A DNA stretch of 64,000 nucleotides, taken from NCBI RefSeq assembly GCF_019145375.1, contig NZ_JAHSTX010000001.1, positions 3,385,001 to 3,449,000 of the forward strand, given 5' to 3'. Made by a program: the position numbers and the translations under genes. Positions within the stretch are counted from its first letter, which is position 1. Each line of letters starts with the position of its first letter. Under the pieces are notes generated by a model. The model saw only the letters and a list, made by a program, of their open reading frames with translations, did not search any database and had not been told where the DNA came from. Source of the stretch: Pseudomonas triticicola. GTDB lineage: Bacteria; Pseudomonadota; Gammaproteobacteria; Pseudomonadales; Pseudomonadaceae. Positions 51,984 through 62,400 of this stretch are shown here, in pieces.

Positions 51984-54900
51984 ATGAGCACCCCCAACGC
52001 ACCCACACCCGATGAGATCAAAAACGATCTCAACCAGATCGGCCGTCTCCTCTTCAACATCGAAACCCCGCTGTTGCCCGAGCACAAACCGAGCACCGAG
52101 CAGGCTCATCTCAAACGCCTCGAAGAGCAGCTGAAAACCTATCGCGACAGCTACCTGCAACGCAGCCGCACGCTCTATCAGGCGCTGGCAACCAGCGACC
52201 TGCAAAGCGAGGCTGGCAAGCAACTGATCGCCACGCTGAAGGTGCGCCTCAGCACGCAACTGATCAACATGGATCTGCGTGACCAGATCGACGGAAAAGC
52301 AGCAAAAACCTTCCTCAAATACGACGCCGGCTTCACTGCGCTTGAGCACGAGGCGAAACAGGCCGTCGCCGATCGCCTGCTGCATCCGCAGGCTGGTGAG
52401 CTGATGCAGAAACTGGCGCTCGGCCCGCTGTTGCGCCCGGCCATGTATGCGTTGCAGTTCACTTATCAGCAAACCACTGTCGAGCTCGCCGGGGCCTTTG
52501 TTGTTACGCAAAACGACACCCCGAAAGTCAGCGATCTGCTGACCGACCAGAGCGCGGGTTTCATCGTTTTGTTCACACCCGCCAGGGGCCTGGAGCTGTT
52601 CAATTCGCTGGCTGATCTCGATGCCCATCTGCTCAAGACCATGCAGCACAGCATCAGCCGTGGCGAGTTGATGCAACTGCTGCCCAGCCGCTACCACGAG
52701 GTCGGTACAGCAGGAATCTGGCCATTGCAGCTGGCGCCCATCGACAGCCAACCGCTGTTCGAACACATCTACGATGCCTTGATCGAAAAACGCACCCTGG
52801 ATATCGAACATGCACTGAGTTTCGCCGCTAACCCGCAGCAGGATCCCGCTCGCTTGATCGCCGAGCTGGAACGCGCTATCGGCGCTGCGCTGCCGGATCT
52901 CACTCCGCGTCTGGCCCTTCAGGCACAAACCCTGTTCGAGCGGCATTTGCGCAACAGCGCCCCGGACTGGTACCGCAGCGCCGACGCCGCCAAGCGGGCC
53001 GAACTGGCCTTGCACCTGGGCAACTACAATCAGGCCCGGCAAAACCTGCTTGACCTGATGGGCCCGGCGGTCAGCCTGATGGCCGTGGCACGCCACCAAT
53101 GGCTGGAACGGCTGAGTGATGATCTGCAAATCGACGACCTGGAACCGGACAAGCTGCAGATCACTACAAATCGGCAGGTCCCCGGCTACGGCGCCTATGT
53201 GCACAAGAGCAATCTGCTCGAGCTGACCTTGCGCGGCCCGCACACCGGCGATGAGTTGCCGGGCTCGGCGTTTCTCAGCCATACCCGGTTGACTTACAAC
53301 GACCTGCCGTTATCCGAGGAGTATGCGGACGTGACGCCCGCCTGGGTGATCAAGCAGGCAGTGGAGCTGCAACCGCGCGTCGACTTCGCACGTTTGCAAA
53401 CACAGATGCAGGCGAGATCCGCGATCAAGCCTGCGATCGAGCAGATGCTCGATCAGCGCATCGTCGCGCTCGCCCATGCCGCAGCGCTGCAAGGCCACCT
53501 GCTCGACGGCGATCTGCAAATGCTCCAGCGCCTGCGCAGCGGCAGCGATCCACAGCTGCGCGCAGCCACCCTGTCTTTGCACGGTGCCCAGCTGCAGGAT
53601 CTGTGGGTGCTGCGTCAGACCGACGAATCCGGTGCGGTCCGCCGCCTGCTGCTCTGCACGCCGCAGGCGCCCCGCGAACGGCAGTTCGAAGCTTTCGACA
53701 GCGAGCGCCAATTGCAGACCCATCTCTTGGGTTGGGCCAAGCATAATGACGCCGCCGAGAGCATGGCCGGCTATCTGATCAGTCGCGCACCGATGCGCTT
53801 TCGTTCGACCCTGCGCAAGGTATTGTCGGGGCTGAGCTTCAAGCCGGAAGCCGCAGAGCACCAGAAAGTCACGCTCGACCACCTGGGCAACCATCTCGAT
53901 TGCCTCAAAGCGATGGCTGAACACATGCTCGCCACACGCATCGACGACTACGACTTCAGCACCCCGGTGTGGTATCGCTCGACCACTGCGGTCAATCGCC
54001 GAAAACTGTCGACCCTGAGCGACGACGCCGAGGGCGCTTTGCGCGCGTTCAATCAGCATCCGCTGTCCGGCGGGCGCTTTCAGGCGTTTGACGATTACGT
54101 GCACGCGCAAGCGAAGATCAGCCTGAACCGCTTGCTCAAGCGTCCTGCCAATGACGTCGATCCCGATACCGTCTGGGCTTATTCGCCGAAGTCGATCGTG
54201 CCCTCATGGACGCCGAAACCGCTGACCTATACCCGGCTGTATCGCGACGGCTATGCCGACGGCGTCGGTTTTCTCGACCAGAAATTCTCACGCTCGGCGC
54301 GCTTCAAAGGTCCGCAAGGCGTCGATATCAGTAGCCTGACCGCGCAGAACGTAGCCCGCTCGGTTACGGGTGTATGGATCGGCAAACGCTATACCGACAA
54401 AGTCAAAACCGAGCTGCAGGATTCGAAAAGCGAAGGCTACGCGTTCCGCCGCAACGCGACACTGGCCATCACTCAGCGCCAGATGCAAAGCGCCGCGCTG
54501 GAATGCCAGCTGCAAGGACATATCGCCAGCAGCGACCTGCAATGGCTCCAGCAAAGCATCAGCAGCATGGATCAAACGTCGGGGCAGACGCGGACGAAAT
54601 ACCCGATCCACCGGTTGATGATCGACGGCGAATGGGTGATCGATGCCTGGTTGTTCAGCCATGGCAGTAATCCGGTTCTGCTGTATACGCCGGACGCACC
54701 GGACGGCGTGCGTTTTCGCGAAGCGCGCCTGTTCAATTACCTGCTGCTGCAGTCCGGCATGATCGAGTACCTGATCCAGCGGGTGGGTGTCAGCGCCCAG
54801 ACCCGGGTTCGCACGCATCTGGAAAACATCCGCAAGGAACTGCCCAAAGACCTCAACAAGACCACCCCCAGCCCCGCCCGTTATGACTCGATGCGCCCGG

Positions 54901-57707
54901 CCGACGCCGTCAGCGACCTGCGTACCGCGCTCTACGACATGAAGTTGCAACGGCGGATCGACAACGTCCATGCCACGACCACCAGTCGTGCCGAAATGAT
55001 CGCCGGCCTGATCTGGACGAGCGTTGAATGGGTCGCCGCCATCGCCACCGCGCCGTTCCCGCTGTTGAGCCTGAGCACCGGCCTGTTGCTGGCTTTCAAG
55101 GACGCGATGCTCGCCCTGCATGCCTATCGTCAGGGTAATAACAACGAAGCGTTCCGGCACTTGCTCGGTTATCTGTTCAACAGTGCCGGCGCGGTACTGA
55201 CGGATCTGCGTCCAGCGCTGCGTTCACTCAAGCCCGCCCGGCGCCCGTTGCGTCGGGCTGCCGCCACTGTTGGCGACGAGCAACAGGATGCTCTGCCATT
55301 GATCGACCAGATGGCGACCGAACCGGTCCGGGACGATATGCATGCCGTTGTTTTCAGAGGGCAGTCGTATTTCGCGAGCACTGCCCCGGACGCACTCGGC
55401 CGTCATTTGCTCTACCGCCCGGATCCGAATGGCTCCGGACTGCTTTCGACCGGCATTCTGACCGTACGCAATTCCGACGGGGTGATGGTGCGCAGCGGCC
55501 TGTCCGGTGGTGCACCGAAATACGAAGCTGTGCCCGATACACCCGGCCCGCATAACGACTACGGAGTCGCGATCAAGTACCGGGAGCGCGTCGAAGCGTT
55601 GCTCGATCCGCAGTCACGACGGCGAATGCTCCAGGAGGGCGAGCATTACATGGGCTTCTCACCCCAGGTCATCCTGGTCAACGTGGTCGACAAAATGGCC
55701 AACATGCGCCATGCCTATCTGCAGCAGGTGGAAAAACTCACCACAGACGCCACGCGCCATTTTGCCCAACTCGCACCGCTGCCCGCCCGTGCCGAAGTGC
55801 CGGCGGTTGCCGCCAATACCTCATTCGCACAGTTGATCGCCAGCGATGCATGCGCCGCCAGGAATCTGGTCATCGGTGCACAGCCCGGCTCCATCGCCAG
55901 CAAACAGGCATTGATCGAAAACCTCGATTTTCTGATCAAGAACGGCTACAAGCACCTCTTCCTCGAATACCTGCCGGGCGACGTCTTTCATCTCAAACTG
56001 GAAAAATTCAACAAGGGCCAATCCTGGTACCACATCAAGAAACACCTGAAGGCACTCGACAAAGCCTTGGGGCATGAGCCAGACGCGCCGTTCTCTTACC
56101 TGGCGCTGGTGCGCAAGGCCCGGGAAAAAGGCATGAGCCTCCATGCGCTGGACGGCTCGACCTGTTATCAACTCGAAGGGATCATGGTGATGTCCGAAGT
56201 TTCGCCTTTGACGCCGCGAAACAATCGCATCAGAAACTTCTATTCGCACAAGGCGCTTGCCAGCGATATGGCCGGGATCGGCGAAGAGCGCTGGATTGCC
56301 CTGACCGAGCAGTCGCGCATGACCACGTTCGACAACACTCCGGGCCTGGCCGACCTGCACGAGGCCGTTGCCGTGCGGATTGAAGACATCGACTTGTATC
56401 AAGCCGCACGCATCAGCAGGGATGCGCCCGGTGCCATCGCGGGAGACGCGACAGCGCAAGGTGATTACCTCGTACAGATGCCGAGTACCTACAAGGCACC
56501 TCTAACCGTCTCCAGGCCGCCCGCCGCAGCTGCCGCTGTTGATCACTTCAGTGAATTCGATATTGCTTTGCCGCTGCGCGACGATATTGCTGCAATGTTG
56601 CATCATCCCAACTCCATGCACTCGAGTTACACCCCGACATTAACCAGTGAAAGAACGGCCCACGAGGCTTTCATTGCCCAGCGCAACCGCCTGGAAAAAG
56701 CCGCCAGAGACGCTTTCACCGACTACGTCCCTCCCGATGCACCGATCCTGCCAGCGATCACTTCCGACTGCACGTTCGAAGCTTTTTTGCAGCAATTGAC
56801 CGACAGACGTCTGAATCTGCTGATCGGCGAAGCCCATACAGACGTATCGAGCAAAGCACTGCTGAAAAAACACATGAAAGCGCTCAAGCAAGCCGGGTAT
56901 GACACATTGTATGTTGAGCACCTGTTCACTGATTTGCACCAGGCTGATCTCGATACTTTTCTGCGGACCCAGCGTATGCCGGACAGGCTGAAGGCCTATC
57001 TGCAGCGGGAGGATCAAGGGCAGATGCCGACTTACACAGGGAGCGATACGTACACGGCGGTCTATCAGGCGGCGGCCAAGTACAACATCCGCATCAGGGC
57101 GCTCGATTGCACGGCCTCTTACCGTCTCAAGGGTTTGAATGACGAAAAAGTCTCCCGAAACGAGATGTTCAGCTATTTTGCAACCCAAGTGATCGAGGCT
57201 GATCAACTGGCCAACGGGCCGCATAAATGGGTGGCCTTCATCGGAAATACGCATACCAATTACAACCTCGGTGTGCCAGGTCTGGCCGATACGCTTTCAG
57301 CCGTCAGCCTGCACGTGCGTGACACCGCCCCTGAACTGGCCAGGGACATTCACCGTGGGACATGGGAATTTATCAGCGACAAGCGCGAGGTCAACCTAAG
57401 GGCCTTGAGCAGCGACTTTGTAATGGAGGTGGCCGTCCCCGGCACGAAAAAGCCTGCTGCGCCGCCTTCTGTCAGTCGCAGCAGACTGACCCGACACGGC
57501 CATTTCCTGATCGAAAACGCAGACACCCGCAACGCCAGCGTGGTGCATAGATCCAGGTCCGGCGAGATCGTTGTGACCCCGATTCAGATCAATGACAAGG
57601 GTCTGTTCTTCATTGATCGCTGGGAGAAAAAAGATCAGACCTTCATTTACCTGCGGACGTTGATCGACATGCTCGTCACAGACGTGAACCTGACACAGGT
57701 GACGTGA
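51984..57707 (+). CDS. Giant toxin-like protein with duplicated modules (dermonecrotic-toxin-like)
   Basis: With the ATG at 51984 (MSTPNAPTPDEIKNDLNQIG), the product has 1907 residues and no signal peptide. A first module at about 493-622 (ALQGHLLDGDLQMLQRL, RRLLLCTPQAPRERQFEAFD) recurs at about 832-955 (LQGHIASSDLQWLQQSI, NPVLLYTPDAPDGVRFREAR). A hydrophobic stretch follows at about 1007-1045. Two copies of a ChaN/TIKI-like domain end the protein. In copy 2 the putative metal residues are present: GEAHT (1615-1619), YVEH (Glu1645, His1646), LDC (Asp1708), GNTHT (His1757). In copy 1 the matching sites read GAQPG (1298-1302), FLEY and no GNTH. Large proteins of this type in pseudomonads are described as toxins of unknown delivery; no immunity gene or export signal is visible. 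Confidence 0.8.
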   Translation: MSTPNAPTPDEIKNDLNQIGRLLFNIETPLLPEHKPSTEQAHLKRLEEQLKTYRDSYLQRSRTLYQALATSDLQSEAGKQLIATLKVRLSTQLINMDLRDQIDGKAAKTFLKYDAGFTALEHEAKQAVADRLLHPQAGELMQKLALGPLLRPAMYALQFTYQQTTVELAGAFVVTQNDTPKVSDLLTDQSAGFIVLFTPARGLELFNSLADLDAHLLKTMQHSISRGELMQLLPSRYHEVGTAGIWPLQLAPIDSQPLFEHIYDALIEKRTLDIEHALSFAANPQQDPARLIAELERAIGAALPDLTPRLALQAQTLFERHLRNSAPDWYRSADAAKRAELALHLGNYNQARQNLLDLMGPAVSLMAVARHQWLERLSDDLQIDDLEPDKLQITTNRQVPGYGAYVHKSNLLELTLRGPHTGDELPGSAFLSHTRLTYNDLPLSEEYADVTPAWVIKQAVELQPRVDFARLQTQMQARSAIKPAIEQMLDQRIVALAHAAALQGHLLDGDLQMLQRLRSGSDPQLRAATLSLHGAQLQDLWVLRQTDESGAVRRLLLCTPQAPRERQFEAFDSERQLQTHLLGWAKHNDAAESMAGYLISRAPMRFRSTLRKVLSGLSFKPEAAEHQKVTLDHLGNHLDCLKAMAEHMLATRIDDYDFSTPVWYRSTTAVNRRKLSTLSDDAEGALRAFNQHPLSGGRFQAFDDYVHAQAKISLNRLLKRPANDVDPDTVWAYSPKSIVPSWTPKPLTYTRLYRDGYADGVGFLDQKFSRSARFKGPQGVDISSLTAQNVARSVTGVWIGKRYTDKVKTELQDSKSEGYAFRRNATLAITQRQMQSAALECQLQGHIASSDLQWLQQSISSMDQTSGQTRTKYPIHRLMIDGEWVIDAWLFSHGSNPVLLYTPDAPDGVRFREARLFNYLLLQSGMIEYLIQRVGVSAQTRVRTHLENIRKELPKDLNKTTPSPARYDSMRPADAVSDLRTALYDMKLQRRIDNVHATTTSRAEMIAGLIWTSVEWVAAIATAPFPLLSLSTGLLLAFKDAMLALHAYRQGNNNEAFRHLLGYLFNSAGAVLTDLRPALRSLKPARRPLRRAAATVGDEQQDALPLIDQMATEPVRDDMHAVVFRGQSYFASTAPDALGRHLLYRPDPNGSGLLSTGILTVRNSDGVMVRSGLSGGAPKYEAVPDTPGPHNDYGVAIKYRERVEALLDPQSRRRMLQEGEHYMGFSPQVILVNVVDKMANMRHAYLQQVEKLTTDATRHFAQLAPLPARAEVPAVAANTSFAQLIASDACAARNLVIGAQPGSIASKQALIENLDFLIKNGYKHLFLEYLPGDVFHLKLEKFNKGQSWYHIKKHLKALDKALGHEPDAPFSYLALVRKAREKGMSLHALDGSTCYQLEGIMVMSEVSPLTPRNNRIRNFYSHKALASDMAGIGEERWIALTEQSRMTTFDNTPGLADLHEAVAVRIEDIDLYQAARISRDAPGAIAGDATAQGDYLVQMPSTYKAPLTVSRPPAAAAAVDHFSEFDIALPLRDDIAAMLHHPNSMHSSYTPTLTSERTAHEAFIAQRNRLEKAARDAFTDYVPPDAPILPAITSDCTFEAFLQQLTDRRLNLLIGEAHTDVSSKALLKKHMKALKQAGYDTLYVEHLFTDLHQADLDTFLRTQRMPDRLKAYLQREDQGQMPTYTGSDTYTAVYQAAAKYNIRIRALDCTASYRLKGLNDEKVSRNEMFSYFATQVIEADQLANGPHKWVAFIGNTHTNYNLGVPGLADTLSAVSLHVRDTAPELARDIHRGTWEFISDKREVNLRALSSDFVMEVAVPGTKKPAAPPSVSRSRLTRHGHFLIENADTRNASVVHRSRSGEIVVTPIQINDKGLFFIDRWEKKDQTFIYLRTLIDMLVTDVNLTQVT

Positions 57708-57731
57708 CGCCCGGGCGATTGCACGTTGTGG

Positions 57732-57765
57732 AAAACCACTGGGCTTGACGGCCCAGTGGTTTTTT
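57732..57765 (+). terminator. Terminator of the giant toxin gene
   Basis: AAAACCACTGGGC, loop TTGACG, GCCCAGTGGTTTTTT forms a near-perfect long stem with T-run, 25 bp after the stop. It can also serve the convergent DUF6124 gene. Confidence 0.92.
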
Positions 57766-58124
57766 CATGCTTGTGGATCAACCCGATCCAGCGCACGGTT
57801 CACCGCCAGCTCGGCAAGCATGATGATCTGCTGAATCGCCAGCGCGGTATTGCGCTGCCGTCGCCCCAACTGATCGGCGAAATCACTGGCCAGGGTGTTG
57901 GCTGAAGCGAGGGATTCACAGGCGTGGGCGAGCAGGGTTTCGGTGTCGATCTCGGGCTGGATCACAAACATGGTGCTGGGAGGGTGCGGTTTGCTCGGCT
58001 CGGGGCACAGGTAAAAATCCAGAGCGCGCTTGATCGCCTCGCGGTTTTTCGCGAGGTCGTCGGCGCGGATGGTTTGTTCGAGGGGGGTGGGTTCGTATGG
58101 TGGATCGGGAACGATTTTATCCAC
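57765..58124 (-). CDS. DUF6124 family protein
   Basis: The 119-residue cytoplasmic protein matches a small pseudomonad family by its core: EIDTETLLAHACESLASANT followed by QRNTALAIQQIIMLAELAVN and a proline-rich N terminus (PDPPYEPTPLEQ). The start is GTG 58124, with AGGAG 8 bp upstream. Members occur in many copies per genome, often near genes for secreted or toxin-like proteins. The function is unknown. The family name is from memory. Confidence 0.75.
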   Translation of the reverse strand: MDKIVPDPPYEPTPLEQTIRADDLAKNREAIKRALDFYLCPEPSKPHPPSTMFVIQPEIDTETLLAHACESLASANTLASDFADQLGRRQRNTALAIQQIIMLAELAVNRALDRVDPQA

Positions 58125-58463
58125 AATGCTTCTCCTGCTGATGCTGATGGGCAGCCATCGATCGCCGGATCTCACGCGGCGAATAGGTGGCAGCTATGTG
58201 CGAGGTGAGATCCACCGGAGCAGGCAACCGGCCAGACCGAAGTCTGCCCGCACACAGCCGCCATAAAGCAGGCAGCAGATTGAGCTGGCGCCAATTATCG
58301 TGGTGCTGGCGCCAGTTGCAAGCTATCCGGGGATCTCACTCCCGATCGCTGATTCGCAGCGACGGGAAAAGACTAGAGATCGCACGTCCGACGGACAACC
58401 TGAAAACCTTGTGGGAAGGTTCTGCGAACTCAGACACTGCTTTAAACACACTCCAGATCGCCA

Positions 58464-58612
58464 CCCTCACCCTAGCCCTCTCCCAGAGGGAGAGGGGACT
58501 GACCGAGTTGTTCAGGCGAGGTACGCCGACGTGAAAGTCCGAGTTGAACTCAGGATTTGCAAACCACACAAAATCGGCCCCCTCTCCCTCGGGAGAGGGC
58601 TGGGGTGAGGGG
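58464..58612. repeat. Inverted pair of CCCTCTCCC-type repeats
   Basis: CCCTCACCCTAGCCCTCTCC (58464) and its inverted counterpart ending in GGAGAGGGCTGGGGTGAGGG (58612) are each hairpins (CCCTCTCCC-GGGAGAGGG) and are mutual inverted copies of about 38 bp. From memory, such units are frequent between Pseudomonas genes. They do not form a CRISPR array. Confidence 0.7.
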
Positions 58613-58699
58613 CAGCAACAACACAAATCAAAAGCCGGACACACACGCTTTTCACCACTCAATAGGCCGAGTGTCAGCTCGCCTGCTCTTGATCTTTAT

Positions 58700-58960
58700 C
58701 CTCCGGCGACGTCGGAAGGCTGAGTGGAGGGATTGATCCGGGCGTGGGAGCGCAGCGACCGTCTGGCGCAGCCAGACACAGCGGAAGGAGGTGCAGCGAA
58801 GCAAACCGTAGCCGCTGCGCCCGGATCAGTCCCGGAGCGAAGGAACCCGAGCCTGCGAGGGCCGAACGTAGGAGCAAGCGTTTTTTTGCTTACTTTTTTT
58901 AGGCGTTTGTAAAAAAAGTGAGTCGCCGTAAGGGCGAAACCGCCAGCCGCAGCACCCGAA
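58700..58960. repeat. Dispersed intergenic element with GCGTTTTTTTGC hairpin
   Basis: The stretch runs from GCGACGTCGGAAGGCTGAGT through AGGAGCAAGCGTTTTTTTGC to GTAAAAAAAGTGAGTCGCCG. Short inverted parts (AGCAAGCG/CGCTTGC-like, ACTTTTTTT/AAAAAAAGT) suggest folded RNA. From memory, very similar stretches occur at many sites in pseudomonads and are often miscalled as small genes. It contains no convincing coding frame here. The rest of the 1-kb gap (58125-59124) holds only repeats. Confidence 0.5.
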
Positions 58961-59009
58961 GCAACGGATATTCACCCAATCAGCCAGAATGCTCGCCTGT
59001 AAGGGCGCC

Positions 59010-59033
59010 TTCGCGAGCAGGCTCGCTCCCACA
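59010..59033. repeat. REP palindrome, single copy
   Basis: TTCGCGAGCAGGCTCGCTCC followed by CACA; same core as the other REP copies, unpaired here. Confidence 0.85.
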
Positions 59034-59066
59034 GTGAAAATGCGCCCGCCCAAAAATCAGCGGCAA

Positions 59067-59100
59067 CAAAAAACCCGCAGACAATCACTCATCTGCGGGT
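59067..59100 (-). terminator. Terminator of the YqfO-like gene
   Basis: On the minus strand ACCCGCAGA and TCTGCGGGT form a 9-bp stem followed by TTTTTT, 25 bp after the stop at 59125. Confidence 0.9.
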
Positions 59101-59124
59101 CTCCCGTTCAAGCAGCAAAGAAGA

Positions 59125-59436
59125 TCAGAAATCCTCTAGCCGCCACACCTCATAAGCCGGCGTCTCATACGGATGACTAAGCTTCAACGCCGCCACAACA
59201 GCCACAATCAACTCATCCGCAACGACAAGCTCAACCTTCCATTCCTCAACCCGCTCGACCTGCCCCGCCTGACCAATAAACGGCTGACTGCCGTCCAACG
59301 GTCGAAACTGGCCCAGGCCGAGCACCTGCCACGCACAGTGGTCATAGTCACCGATCCGCCCACCACCGGCAGCGAACACAGCCCCTTTGACCACTTCGAC
59401 ATGACTGTCAGGAACAAAAAACGCCATCTTGTACAC
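59125..59436 (-). CDS. YqfO/NIF3-like single-domain protein
   Basis: The 103-residue protein (MYKMAFFVPDSHVEVVKGAV) matches the CutA-like insert domain of YqfO/NIF3 proteins as a free-standing chain: FAAGGGRIGDYDHCAWQVLG, QFRPLDGSQPFIG and AALKLSHPYETPAYEVWRL. The function is unknown; the fold binds metals or small ligands in relatives. It lies 5 bp below purL on the same strand and is probably cotranscribed. Confidence 0.9.
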   Translation of the reverse strand: MYKMAFFVPDSHVEVVKGAVFAAGGGRIGDYDHCAWQVLGLGQFRPLDGSQPFIGQAGQVERVEEWKVELVVADELIVAVVAALKLSHPYETPAYEVWRLEDF

Positions 59437-59441
59437 GACGA

Positions 59442-62400
59442 TCAGTTAACCCACACGCGAGCATTACGGAACATGCGCATCCACGGTGCGTCTTCGTTCC
59501 AGTCTTCCGAACGCCACGAGTTCTGCACCGCACGGAACACACGCTCCGGGTGCGGCATCATGATCGTCACGCGACCGTCACGGCTGGTGAGGCCGGTGAT
59601 CCCGCGCGGCGAACCGTTCGGGTTGGCCGGGTAGGCTTCAGTGACCTTGCCGTGGTTGTCGACAAAACGCATCGCCACGCAACCGGACAGATCGGCTTCC
59701 AGCAGCGCCTCTTCGCTGGCGAACTCGGCATGACCTTCACCGTGGGCGATAGCGATCGGCATACGCGAACCGGCCATGCCCTGCAGGAAGATCGAGTTCG
59801 ATTCCTGGATCTGCACCATCGCCACCCGCGCTTCGAACTGCTCGGAGCGGTTGCGCACAAAGTGCGGCCAGAACTCGCTGCCCGGGATCAGCTCGTGCAG
59901 GTTGGACATCATCTGGCAACCGTTGCACACGCCCAGCGTGAAGCTGTCGTTACGTTCGAAAAAGCCCTGGAACGCATCGCGGGCGCGGCTGTTGAACAGC
60001 GCCGATTTGGCCCAGCCCTCACCGGCGCCGAGCACGTCGCCGTAGGAGAAACCACCGCAGGCCACCAGGCCTTTGAACTCGTTGAGGTCGACACGACCGG
60101 CGAGGATGTCGCTCATGTGCACGTCGATCGCGCTGAAACCGGCGCGGTCGAACGCGGCGGCCATTTCCACCTGACCGTTGACGCCCTGCTCACGCAGCAC
60201 GGCAACCTGTGGGCGGATGCCTTTCTTGATGTAAGGCGCGGCGATGTCCTGATTGACCTCGTAGCTGAGCTTGACGCTCAGGCCCGGGTTGTCTTCTTCC
60301 AGCAGCGCGTCGAATTCCTGCTCGGCGCAGTCGGCGTTGTCGCGCAGACGCTGGATCTGGTAGCTGGTCTCGGCCCACTGACGCTGGAGCAGACGACGCT
60401 GGCCTTCGAACACGGTGTCACCGTTGAAGGTGATGTTGATCTGGCCATTGTTGATCGGCTGACCGATCACCGACACGCAGTCGCCCAGACCGGCGGCGCT
60501 GAATTGCGCGAGGATGTCCGGGGTGGCGTCCTGGCGAACCTGGATCACCGCACCGAGTTCTTCGTTGAACAGGATCGCGGCGATTTCCGAAGCGGATTCG
60601 GCAACGCTGTCCAGGTTCAGGCTCAGACCGCAGTGACCGGCGAAGGCCATTTCCACCACGGAAGTCAGCAGACCACCGTCGGAACGGTCGTGGTAAGCCA
60701 GCAGATGACCGTCGGCGTTGAGGCCCTGGATCACCGCGAAGAAGGCCTTCAGGTCTTCGGCGTCATCGACGTCCGGCGCATGCTGGCCGAGCTTGCCGTG
60801 GACTTGCGCGAGGATCGATGCACCCATGCGGTTCTGCCCGCGACCGAGGTCGATCAGGATCAGGTCGGTGGTGCCCTTGTCCATGCGCAGTTCCGGGGTC
60901 AGGGTCTTACGGATGTCAGCCACTGGCGCGAAACCGGTAACGATCAGCGACATCGGCGAGGTGACGGTCTTGTCTTCGCCGTTGTCATTCCAGCGCGTGG
61001 CCATGGACATCGAGTCCTTGCCCACCGGAATGGTGATACCCAGCTCAGGGCACAGCTCCATGCCGACCGCTTTCACGGTGTCATACAAACGCGCGTCTTC
61101 GCCCGGGTGACCGGCCGCCGACATCCAGTTCGCCGACAGTTTGATGTCGGAGAGCTTGTTGATCCGCGAGGCGGCAATGTTGGTGATGGTTTCGCCGATG
61201 GCCATGCGGCCCGATGCCGGCGCGTCCAGCAGAGCCAGCGGGGTACGCTCGCCCATCGCCATCGCTTCACCGGTGTAGACGTCGAAACTGGTGGCGGTGA
61301 CGGCAACGTCAGCCACCGGCACTTGCCATGGGCCGACCATCTGGTCACGGGCGACAAGGCCGGTGATGGTGCGGTCGCCGATGGTGATCAGGAAGCTTTT
61401 GCTGGCTACGGCCGGGTGATGCAGAACGCGTTCGATGGACTCGCTGATGTCGAGGTTCGACGGATCGAAGTCATCGCCCAGCTCGGCTTCGCGAACCACC
61501 GAACGGTGCATGCGCGGCGCCTTGCCCAGCAACACTTCCAGCGGCATGTCCACCGGGTTGTTGCCGAAGTGGCTATCCGTGACAGTAAGCTGCGGTTCGG
61601 CGGTGGCCTCACCGACTACGGCAAACGGGCAACGCTCGCGTTCGCAGATCGCCTGGAAGCGCTCGAAATCTTCCGGGCCGACCGCCAGCACGTAACGTTC
61701 CTGGGATTCGTTCGACCAGATTTCGTGCGGGGCCATGCCCGGCTCGTCATTCGGGATGTTGCGCAGTTCGAAACGACCACCGCGATCGCCGTCGTTGACC
61801 AGTTCCGGAAAGGCGTTGGACAGACCGCCCGCGCCGACGTCGTGGATGAAGCTGATCGGGTTCTTGTCGCCGAGCTGCCAGCAACGGTCGATGACTTCCT
61901 GGCAACGACGCTCCATTTCAGGGTTTTCACGCTGCACGGAAGCAAAATCCAGATCCGCCGAGCTGGTGCCGGTAGCCATCGACGAAGCCGCGCCGCCGCC
62001 CAGACCGATCAACATCGCCGGGCCGCCGAGCACGATCAGCTTGGAACCGACGACGATCTCGCCTTTCTTGACGTGTTCTTCGCGGATGTTGCCCATGCCG
62101 CCAGCGAGCATGATCGGCTTGTGGTAGCCACGCACTTCGTCGCCGTGCGGGGTGCTGATCGACTGTTCGAAGGTACGGAAGTAGCCAGTCAGCGCCGGAC
62201 GACCGAATTCGTTGTTGAACGCGGCGCCGCCGAGCGGGCCTTCGATCATGATGTCCAGCGCGGTGACGATGCGCTCAGGCTTGCCGTACGGCACTTCCCA
62301 CGGCTGTTCGAAGCCCGGGATCTGCAGGTTCGACACGGTGAAACCGGTCAGGCCGGCCTTTGGCTTGGCGCCACGGCCGGTTGCACCTTCGTCACGGATC

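Noticed and set aside
58464..58612. Possible CRISPR array
   Set aside because: Only two inverted, not direct, repeat copies with one 70-bp interval; the units are palindromic intergenic repeats.
58674..58912. Small frames on both strands in the repeat hub
   Set aside because: They cover a repeat-like element and lack ribosome sites.
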